Shown piece by piece: positions 57,827-64,000 of a stretch of DNA of 64,000 bases. This DNA is from an uncultured Tateyamaria sp. (lineage in GTDB: Bacteria > Pseudomonadota > Alphaproteobacteria > Rhodobacterales > Rhodobacteraceae): assembly GCF_947503465.1 (NCBI RefSeq), contig NZ_CANNDN010000001.1:744001-808000 (forward strand), written 5' to 3'. A model generated the notes under the pieces. That model ran no database searches. It was not told the origin of the DNA and was given only the letters and a program-made list of their open reading frames with translations. The position numbers and the translations under genes were made by a program. Positions within the stretch are counted from its first letter, which is position 1; every line of letters begins with the position of its first letter.

Positions 57827-58282
57827 TCACTCGTCCATAATCTCGCGCAGACGTCGCGTTTCCTCCGCGCTCAGGCCCGCATCGGACGTGACAGGCGCAC
57901 GGGCGCGTCCACGCAGATACCCGAACCCGATCCCGGCAGCGAGCAAGAACATCAACGGCCCCGCCGCCCAAAGCAGCCAGTTCGATCCGGACCTGCGGGG
58001 CGTCATCAGCACAAACTCTCCATACCGCTCGACAAAGAAATCAACGACCTGTGCGTTGGTTTGCCCGGCAGCCACCTGTTCACGGATCACGCGCCGCGCG
58101 TCAACCGCCCACTGCGCGTTCGAGGATGCAATGGATTCCGACTGGCACACGACGCAACGCAGGGCATGATCCAGGTCCCGCGCCTGCGCCTCCAATACCG
58201 GATCACCCAGCATCTCGGCCGGATCAAGGGCCAGCGCGGCGGTGCACAGAACCAGCCAGACCAGGACAGCAAGCCGCATCAT
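57827..58282 (-). CDS. ccmH: cytochrome c-type biogenesis protein CcmH
   Basis: A 151-residue membrane thioredoxin-like protein that reduces apocytochrome c cysteines. The signal (MMRLAVLVWLVLCTAALALD) precedes the redox CVVC, Cys43 and Cys46, in LRCVVCQSESIASSNAQWA; the fragment after it resembles the NrfF/CcmH signature. A transmembrane helix is near residue 105-125 (WLLWAAGPLMFLLAAGIGFGY). The start overlaps the ccmF stop by ATGA. Confidence 0.92.
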   Translation of the reverse strand: MMRLAVLVWLVLCTAALALDPAEMLGDPVLEAQARDLDHALRCVVCQSESIASSNAQWAVDARRVIREQVAAGQTNAQVVDFFVERYGEFVLMTPRRSGSNWLLWAAGPLMFLLAAGIGFGYLRGRARAPVTSDAGLSAEETRRLREIMDE

Positions 58283-60243
58283 TCCGCAGGCACCGCGGTT
58301 TGACGCGTCTTGCGCGCCCCCGAGGCCACGCGGAACCGCCGGTCACTCAGCGACAAGAGCCCGCCCAGCGACATCAGCGCGCAGCCGATCCAGATCCAGT
58401 TTGTCAGCGGCTTGATATAGGTCCGCACCGCCCATCCGCCGCCCTGCTGCGCATCCCCGATCACGACATAGACGTCGCGGGCCAGATCATAATCGATCCC
58501 GGCTTCGGTTGTCGGCATCTGGGCCACCGGATAAATCCGCTTTTCGGGACGCAGCTGCGCAATCTCTTCGCCGTCCTGCGACAGCGTGATGAACGCCATG
58601 GTAGACAGGTAATTCGGCCCCTCCACATCCCGGACCTCGTCCAGGGTCAGATCATAACCGCCAACCGTGAACTGCTCGCCCACCTGCGCCACGCGGATGT
58701 CCTCGCTCTGCCAGGCGGTCAGTCCGGCCACGCCGATCATGGTTACCCCAAGACCCGCATGGGCCACCGTCTTGCCCCAATCGGCGCGGGGCAAACGCCA
58801 CAAACGGGCAAAGTCGAACCGCTGGCCGGTGCGCGACGCCAGATCGACCATCGCCCCCATCACCAGCCACGCCCCCAGGAACGCCCCCAAAGGACCGGTC
58901 AGTGACCGCCCCGTGTTCATGGCCCAGGCCAGCCCGCCAAAGGCCAGCGCCAGAACAAATACATAACGCAAGGGCCGCATCGCCCGCGCCATCTGCCCCC
59001 GTTTCCACGGGATCATCGCGCCCACGGGCAGGATCAGGCCCAGGATCACCATAAACGGCGTGAAGGCCATGTTGAAGAACGGCGGCCCGACACTCAGCTT
59101 GCGATCAAAGAACATCTCGGCCACGAGCGGCCACATGGTGCCCACGAAAACCACGAAACAGCTGACCGCCAGCAGCACGTTGTTGGCAATCAACGCACTT
59201 TCGCGGCTGACCATACCGAAGACGCCGCGCGCCTCCATTGCGCCCGCGCGCAAGGCAAACAGGATCAGCGCACCGCCCATGAAAAAGCCCATGATCATCA
59301 GGATGAACACACCCCGTTCGGGATCGTTGGCAAAGGCATGTACCGATGTCAGCAGACCCGACCGCACAATAAAGGTGCCGATCAGCGAAAAGCCGAAGGC
59401 GAGGATCGCCAGAAGGATGGTCCAGGATTTCAGGCTCTCGCGCTTTTCCACCACGATGGCCGAATGCAGCAATGCCGCCGCCAAAAGCCACGGCATGAAG
59501 CTTGCGTTCTCGACCGGATCCCAGAACCAGAAGCCCCCCCAGCCCAGCTCGTAATAGGCCCACCAGGACCCAAGGGCGATGCCAATGGTCAGAAACACCC
59601 AGGCCGCCAGCGTCCAGGGCCGCACCCACCGGCCCCAGGCGGCATCGACCCGCCCTTCGATCAGGGCGGCCACGGCAAAAGAAAACGCCATGCTCAGACC
59701 CACATAGCCCAGATACAGGAACGGCGGATGGAAGGCCAAACCGGGGTCCTGCAGCAGCGGATTCAGGTCCTGCCCGTCAAAGGGCGGCACGGCCAGACGC
59801 ACAAACGGGTTCGAGGTGAAAAGGATAAAGGCGAGGAATGCAACGCCAATCGCCCCCTGCACCGCCAGCACGCGGGCGCGCAACGTGGGCGGCAGATTGT
59901 CCCCGAACCACGCCGCCATTGCACCAAAAAGTGCCACGATCAGCACCCACAGCAGCATGGACCCCTCGTGATTCCCCCATGTGCCCGAAATCTTGTACAA
60001 CATCGGCTTGGCCGAATGGCTGTTCAGAACCACCAGCCGCAACGAGAAATCCGACACGATAAAGGCCCACATGAGGGCCGCAAAGGAAAAGCCGATCAGC
60101 AAGAACTGGGCCGACGCCGCAGGTTCCGCCACCGCCATCCAGCGCGCATCGCGGCGCCAGGCACCGACCAGCGGAACAACCGCCTGCACGATGGCAATCA
60201 AAAAGGCGAGGACGAGGGCAAAGTGACCGAGCTCTGTAATCAT
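58279..60243 (-). CDS. ccmF: cytochrome c heme lyase subunit CcmF
   Basis: A 654-residue multi-helix membrane protein of system I cytochrome c maturation, part of the heme lyase with CcmH. It has the family segments GNHEGSMLLWVL near residue 90 and the WWD-type motif WGGFWFWDPVENASFMPW. The start at MITELGHFAL is chosen over the upstream Met because it matches the CcmF N-terminus. It overlaps ccmH by ATGA. Its 5' side faces a repeat and the holin gene. Confidence 0.95.
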   Translation of the reverse strand: MITELGHFALVLAFLIAIVQAVVPLVGAWRRDARWMAVAEPAASAQFLLIGFSFAALMWAFIVSDFSLRLVVLNSHSAKPMLYKISGTWGNHEGSMLLWVLIVALFGAMAAWFGDNLPPTLRARVLAVQGAIGVAFLAFILFTSNPFVRLAVPPFDGQDLNPLLQDPGLAFHPPFLYLGYVGLSMAFSFAVAALIEGRVDAAWGRWVRPWTLAAWVFLTIGIALGSWWAYYELGWGGFWFWDPVENASFMPWLLAAALLHSAIVVEKRESLKSWTILLAILAFGFSLIGTFIVRSGLLTSVHAFANDPERGVFILMIMGFFMGGALILFALRAGAMEARGVFGMVSRESALIANNVLLAVSCFVVFVGTMWPLVAEMFFDRKLSVGPPFFNMAFTPFMVILGLILPVGAMIPWKRGQMARAMRPLRYVFVLALAFGGLAWAMNTGRSLTGPLGAFLGAWLVMGAMVDLASRTGQRFDFARLWRLPRADWGKTVAHAGLGVTMIGVAGLTAWQSEDIRVAQVGEQFTVGGYDLTLDEVRDVEGPNYLSTMAFITLSQDGEEIAQLRPEKRIYPVAQMPTTEAGIDYDLARDVYVVIGDAQQGGGWAVRTYIKPLTNWIWIGCALMSLGGLLSLSDRRFRVASGARKTRQTAVPAE

Positions 60244-60324
60244 ACTCCCGGTTATATGCGGCCCGAGGCATCCCGCCAATGCCCCTGCCGTTTATGTCGC
60301 ATCACATGCGCGCCAGGACGGGTC

Positions 60325-60409
60325 TTCTTCCGACCGGAAATACGACAGGGAGTTTGAGGGACAGCGTCCCTCATTCACAAAAATGAATCGCGTCGCCGCA
60401 AGGCGTCCT
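60325..60409 (+). repeat. intergenic repeat, copy D
   Basis: Head TTCTTCCGACCGGAAATACGAC, hairpin GAGGGAC-AGC-GTCCCTC, tail AATCGCGTCGCC then a GCGTC hairpin. Near identical to copy B in head and tail; in the hairpin the G-C pair is replaced by A-T on both sides, a compensatory change. Confidence 0.65.
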
Positions 60410-60414
60410 TTGGA

Positions 60415-60987
60415 TCACGCCGCGGCGCGCCACTCGTCCAGGGCTGCATTTTCGCCCTGACGCAATGCCGCAACGGTCAGCGTGGCATCGCCTTGCGTGG
60501 CCGCGGCGCCCACGCTGTCATGGCGCAGCTTCCGCAACGCGGCGACATTCTCCATCACCTGCGGCACATGCGCCATCGACTGAACGATCTCACGCTGGAA
60601 TTGCTGCGCCTTCACCTGATGCCGCGCGCCAAAGTAGAAGGACACGATAACACCCAAAAGCCACCACAGCGGCTCCGGCACCAGTGCGATGCCCTGCATG
60701 CGTTCGGCGAACCACAAGGGTGCGACCATCGCAGATACGAACAATCCCAGCGTGCCCAGGGCCAGCGCCGGACGCGGCAAGCGGTTCAACCCGTCCATGA
60801 AGCGATCAAATGCCCCCTGGCGCGGCACCACGAACTCGGCCCCGAACGCGCGCATGGCTTCCATCTGCACCTCATGCGCCCGTGCCGATCCGGCCTCGGC
60901 ATTCTCGCGGAACACTTCAACGGTGTTTTTGACCACATTGCGCTCGCCACCAAACAGCAGCGCAAGCACCCCTTGCATCAACCCCAT
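60415..60987 (-). CDS. holin-family protein (GTA-type lysis)
   Basis: A 190-residue membrane protein with two hydrophobic segments, about 74-93 (ALALGTLGLFVSAMVAPLW) and 104-121 (EPLWWLLGVIVSFYFGA), amphipathic N- and C-termini and a cytoplasmic-type end. It matches the holin family that accompanies N-acetylmuramidases in Rhodobacteraceae; the Rhodobacter capsulatus pair is required for GTA release. The muramidase stop overlaps its start by 10 bases, so both are probably one transcript. Confidence 0.75.
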   Translation of the reverse strand: MGLMQGVLALLFGGERNVVKNTVEVFRENAEAGSARAHEVQMEAMRAFGAEFVVPRQGAFDRFMDGLNRLPRPALALGTLGLFVSAMVAPLWFAERMQGIALVPEPLWWLLGVIVSFYFGARHQVKAQQFQREIVQSMAHVPQVMENVAALRKLRHDSVGAAATQGDATLTVAALRQGENAALDEWRAAA

Positions 60988-61589
60988 GTCGCAACCCTTT
61001 GCTGAAACTGTGCGTCACTCAGGTGAAACCGTGGCGCAATGAACTCTTCGGCCCGTTTGATCCACCCGCCCTTGCCCCCTGCCCGGCTGCGGGCATATTT
61101 CCGGCTGGCAGGACGGTTGTCCGCGATGCGGAAATAATAATTGCGGCGCGCGATGCCATAGGCGTCGACCAGATGGTCAGGCGCCTGTTCATGTGCCTCG
61201 TGCGCTGCGCCGATGGATTGCGGCCCCAATGCACCGTCCACGCTGACCCGATACCCCATCGCATTCAGCAGCCGTTGCAGGATCTTGATCGCGTTACCGC
61301 CCGCGTTGACATACATGTCAAAGACAGTCGCATGCAGGGGCTGCGGCAGGTCCGCGATGCGCGGCCGTTCAAAGTAATGGGTGACGAAAATGTCCACCGC
61401 CTGCGCACGCGTCAATCGGCGCACATCGCGCACATCCACGTCGCCATCGCGATCCAGGTCAAGGCCCAGGCGGCGCATCGTATGGATCGTCACCCCGAAA
61501 TTCGTGGCCCCGCCCGGATCGTCCGGATCGTTCACGAAACCGCCTTCGCGGCCGACAATCTCTTCTGCAATCTCACGCACGTTCTGCAT
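60978..61589 (-). CDS. N-acetylmuramidase (GH108-type endolysin) with EF-hand
   Basis: A 203-residue peptidoglycan hydrolase with the holin-associated muramidase core EGGFVNDPDDPGGATNFGVTI (catalytic Glu15) and a C-terminal peptidoglycan-binding-like region (HATVFDMYVNAGG, VSVDGALGPQSIGA). An EF-hand loop DLDRDGDVDVRD (44-55) has all oxygen positions expected for calcium binding and lies just after the catalytic strand. No signal peptide is visible, so release needs the holin. It is the lysis enzyme of the probable GTA cassette. Confidence 0.82.
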   Translation of the reverse strand: MQNVREIAEEIVGREGGFVNDPDDPGGATNFGVTIHTMRRLGLDLDRDGDVDVRDVRRLTRAQAVDIFVTHYFERPRIADLPQPLHATVFDMYVNAGGNAIKILQRLLNAMGYRVSVDGALGPQSIGAAHEAHEQAPDHLVDAYGIARRNYYFRIADNRPASRKYARSRAGGKGGWIKRAEEFIAPRFHLSDAQFQQRVATWG

Positions 61590-61637
61590 GTCTTCCCCCT
61601 CATGGCGTCCGATGGGGCAAGACTGCTGTGATGTTGG

Positions 61638-61651
61638 TTAACGGGTCTTAA
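61638..61651. promoter_or_regulatory. CtrA-like site TTAA-N6-TTAA
   Basis: TTAA (61638-61641), CGGGTC, TTAA (61648-61651), one base closer than the standard TTAA-N7-TTAA. It lies 49 bases upstream of the muramidase-holin start, near the expected -35 position, and 13 bases downstream of the ccmE stop. Confidence 0.45.
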
Positions 61652-61663
61652 CGCGACCGTACG

Positions 61664-62107
61664 CTACCCTTGCGGCTCCTTGTAGACACCCTGTTCCTTC
61701 AGGGCATCCACGACCTCGGCCGGCATATAGGTTTCGTCGTGTTTGGCAAGAATTTCAGAGGCTTCAAAGACACCATTGATGTACTGGCCAGTCCCGACCA
61801 TGCCCTGGTTCTCTTCGAACAGGTCGGGCAGCACCCCCGTAAACACGACCGGCACCGTCGCGCCTCCGTCGGTGACCTCAAAGCGAATCGAGGCGCCCTC
61901 CCCCCGGATCAACGACCCTTCGGCCACCAACCCGCCAATGCGAAACACCTCGTTTGGTCCGGGCGGTTCGGCCACGATCTGACTGGGCGCGCGGAAAAAG
62001 TTGATGCCGTCGCGCATGGCATAGCCGATCAACACCGTCGACACGGTCAGGGCCACTGCCGCAAGGGCGATGATCTGGATGCGACGCTGCTTTTTCAGGC
62101 TCTTCAT
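61664..62107 (-). CDS. ccmE: cytochrome c-type biogenesis protein CcmE
   Basis: Periplasmic heme chaperone that covalently carries heme to CcmF. The 147-residue protein has an N-terminal membrane anchor (IQIIALAAVALTVSTVLIGYAM), an OB fold, and the heme-binding His123 in LAKHDETY with Tyr127 nearby. It stands directly after argC by 9 bases and is on the same strand as ccmF/ccmH, but the lysis cassette separates them. Confidence 0.94.
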   Translation of the reverse strand: MKSLKKQRRIQIIALAAVALTVSTVLIGYAMRDGINFFRAPSQIVAEPPGPNEVFRIGGLVAEGSLIRGEGASIRFEVTDGGATVPVVFTGVLPDLFEENQGMVGTGQYINGVFEASEILAKHDETYMPAEVVDALKEQGVYKEPQG

Positions 62108-62116
62108 GGGCGCACT

Positions 62117-63145
62117 CTACGGGAACAGCGGGGCCATCATCAGCCCCTCGACCTCGGAAATACCTAACATCAGATTGGCATTTTGCAACGCCTGCCCCGA
62201 CGATCCCTTGGTCAAATTGTCGAGGGCCGCAACCACAACCGTCCGTCCCGGCAACCGATCCGCCGCCACACCGATATGACAGAAGTTCGATCCGCGCACA
62301 TGCCGGGTCGACGGCACGTTGCCCATGGGCAACATCTCGATAAACGGCTCGTCCCCATAAGCGGCGACCAGCGTGTCATGCACGACCTGAGCGTCCCCCT
62401 TCACATAGGCCGTACCCAGAATGCCCCGGTTCGCAGGGATCAGGTGGGGTTGGAACTGGATGCGCACATCACGCCCGGCGACCTTGGAAAACTCCTGATC
62501 GAACTCGCCCAGGTGCCGGTGCGACCCGCCGGTGGCATAGGCGTGGTATCCCTCGGACAATTCCGCATGCAGCAGGTTTTCCTTCAACGCACGCCCCGCG
62601 CCCGATACCGCCGCCTTCAGGTCCAGAATGATGTCATCCAGATCAATCACACCCGCCGCGATCAACGGCCGCAGCGCAAACTGCCCCGTCGCCGCATTGC
62701 ACCCCGTCCCGGCCACCAACCGTGCGCCCGCAATCTCGTCCCGGTAGAACTCGGTCAGGCCATAGACGGCCTCTTTCTGCATCTCGACCGCTGCGTGCGG
62801 GTTGCCGTACCACTTCTGATAGGCATCTGGGTCCTCCAGCCGGAAATCTGCACTCAGATCAATGATCCGCAAATCCTTCGGCAGACCCGAGATCACGTCC
62901 TGGCTGGTCTTGTGCGGCAGGGCGCAGAAACACAGATCAATGCCGGACCAGTCGATCTGGTCAAAGGCGACCATCGGCGGCAGGTCCAGGTGGCGCAAAT
63001 GCGGATACACCTGCGCCACCGTCTGTCCAGCTTTGGAAAAAGCGCCCAAAGCCTTGATTTCAATGAAGGAGTGTCCGGAAATCAACCGGATCAGTTCAGC
63101 GCCCGTATAGCCGGAAGCGCCCAGGATAGCGATGTTATAGGTCAT
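62117..63145 (-). CDS. argC: N-acetyl-gamma-glutamyl-phosphate reductase
   Basis: NADPH-dependent reductase of arginine synthesis. The 342-residue protein begins [22 protein letters not shown] (dinucleotide-binding) and has the active-site Cys in [17 protein letters not shown], followed by the [10 protein letters not shown] His region. Length and motif order are normal. Read from the minus strand, murI precedes it by 27 bases, so they may be cotranscribed. Confidence 0.95.
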   Translation of the reverse strand: MTYNIAILGASGYTGAELIRLISGHSFIEIKALGAFSKAGQTVAQVYPHLRHLDLPPMVAFDQIDWSGIDLCFCALPHKTSQDVISGLPKDLRIIDLSADFRLEDPDAYQKWYGNPHAAVEMQKEAVYGLTEFYRDEIAGARLVAGTGCNAATGQFALRPLIAAGVIDLDDIILDLKAAVSGAGRALKENLLHAELSEGYHAYATGGSHRHLGEFDQEFSKVAGRDVRIQFQPHLIPANRGILGTAYVKGDAQVVHDTLVAAYGDEPFIEMLPMGNVPSTRHVRGSNFCHIGVAADRLPGRTVVVAALDNLTKGSSGQALQNANLMLGISEVEGLMMAPLFP

Positions 63146-63172
63146 GTTTGTCTTCTTGGATAAAGTGTCAGA

Positions 63173-63982
63173 TCAGGCGGCTTCAAACGTGATCTGTCGT
63201 CGCAAGAACTGCGTGGCGCGCTGGCTGACGGTCTTGGGGTCACCGGTGGTCAGATACGCAGACGCGCCGCTGCCCATCTTGTCCGGATGCCTGTCCAGGT
63301 AATCGGCCAGGCTCTCGCCCACCAAACCGGCCTGCGAATACACGGCCACGTCCGGGCCCAGCGCATCCTGGAACTCGTCCTGCATCAAGGGGTAGTGCGT
63401 ACAGCCCAGAATGGCGGCCTGCGGATGCGGCATCTTGCGCTTCAGCGCGTCCACATGGGACCGCACCAACGCGTCGGCCAGGATCATGTCGCCGTCCTCG
63501 ATCGCATCGACAACACCGCCACAGGCCTGCGCCTCGACATCGACACCGATGGCACGAAACGCCAGCTCACGCTGAAACGCACGGGATGCCACGGTCGCAG
63601 GCGTCGCAAACAGGGCCACATGCTGCACAGCGACTTCACGCGGCGGCGAATTATCGCCCCATTGCCGTTCGGTCAGCGCCTCGATCATCGGCACGAACAC
63701 CCCCAGCACCCGCTTGTCGGTGGGCACCCACGCCTCCTGCATCCGCCGCAGGGCCGCCGCAGAGGCCGTATTGCAAGCAAGGATCACCAGATCGCAGCCC
63801 GCATCGAACAAGCGCTGCACCGCCGCCGTGGTCAGGTCATAGATATTATCGGCGGTCCGCACGCCGTAAGGGGCATTGGCGCTGTCGGCAAGATACACGA
63901 ACTCGACATCCGGCAACCGCTTTTGCGCGGCGTCCAGCACGGTCAGACCACCCAAACCGGAATCGAAAATGCCAACTGCCAT
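63173..63982 (-). CDS. murI: glutamate racemase
   Basis: Supplies D-glutamate for peptidoglycan. The 269-residue protein starts [16 protein letters not shown] and contains the two catalytic cysteines in [13 protein letters not shown] and [15 protein letters not shown]. It is complete at the right edge; 18 bases of the window remain. Confidence 0.95.
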   Translation of the reverse strand: MAVGIFDSGLGGLTVLDAAQKRLPDVEFVYLADSANAPYGVRTADNIYDLTTAAVQRLFDAGCDLVILACNTASAAALRRMQEAWVPTDKRVLGVFVPMIEALTERQWGDNSPPREVAVQHVALFATPATVASRAFQRELAFRAIGVDVEAQACGGVVDAIEDGDMILADALVRSHVDALKRKMPHPQAAILGCTHYPLMQDEFQDALGPDVAVYSQAGLVGESLADYLDRHPDKMGSGASAYLTTGDPKTVSQRATQFLRRQITFEAA

Positions 63983-64000
63983 GTCATGCGGGCCTCCCTG

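Noticed and set aside
60415-61589. Prophage remnant
   Set aside because: There are no integrase, portal, capsid or tail genes and no attachment repeats; the pair is better explained as a GTA-type lysis cassette.

Overview
The window is a chromosomal segment of an alphaproteobacterium, most likely the Roseobacter group (Rhodobacteraceae). Evidence: high GC, densely packed genes with many ATGA stop/start overlaps, the order ppiD-trpE ... trpG-trpD-trpC-moaC-moeA-lexA-comEC-gltX-gltA, an alphaproteobacterial LexA operator (GAAC-N7-GAAC), a B12-dependent class II ribonucleotide reductase, and a holin/N-acetylmuramidase pair of the type that lyses cells for gene transfer agent (GTA) release. No rRNA, CRISPR array, prophage or insertion sequence was found. 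One tRNA (Pro-UGG) is present.

Layout. 1-9 kb: end of a dCTP deaminase, an unrecognised coiled-coil membrane protein, then a minus-strand run SPOR protein-nagZ-scpA-scpB, argS and a dGTPase-like gene, and a plus-strand A-type Fe-S carrier. 9-10.8 kb: a two-gene cassette, made of a small protein with five 20-residue repeats and a 351-residue helical protein of unknown function. An AT-rich intergenic region upstream of it holds two perfect DnaA boxes and a perfect CtrA-type site. 10.8-16 kb: xthA, a YHS-domain protein, an HNH nuclease, an exported protein, and an esterase/alkA/cobK operon. 15.8-21.5 kb: an MFS transporter facing a minus operon cysS-cimA-methyltransferase-phytoene-synthase-like protein. 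21.6-27 kb: an MmcQ-like protein, an aminotransferase, a beta-barrel protein, an MttB-family methyltransferase, and a divergent EF-hand/ECF sigma pair. 27-32 kb: a hairpin-dense spacer, nrdJ with a putative NrdR box, a lipoprotein and the tRNA. 32-40.6 kb: DUF192 protein, double cold-shock protein, pdxH, fabI, a LysE-family exporter, a phosphoribosyltransferase, an aminotransferase, ppiD and trpE. 40.7-53.4 kb: an AstE-like hydrolase, a YibQ-like deacetylase, trpGDC-moaC-moeA, lexA, comEC, gltX and gltA. 53.5-57 kb: two tandem RTX-type calcium-binding proteins. 57-64 kb: a PaaG-like hydratase/isomerase, ccmH, ccmF, the holin/muramidase lysis cassette, ccmE, argC and murI.

How the parts connect. 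Most genes are housekeeping: tRNA charging, cell wall, chromosome segregation, tryptophan, arginine and isoleucine precursors, molybdenum cofactor, cytochrome c maturation. Three elements fit the GTA/competence biology of this group: the lysis cassette with a CtrA-like site upstream, ComEC (DNA uptake), and LexA next to comEC. The least explained piece is the repeat-peptide cassette at 9.0-10.5 kb. It looks like a precursor-peptide/partner-protein arrangement and sits under a region carrying cell-cycle regulator sites.
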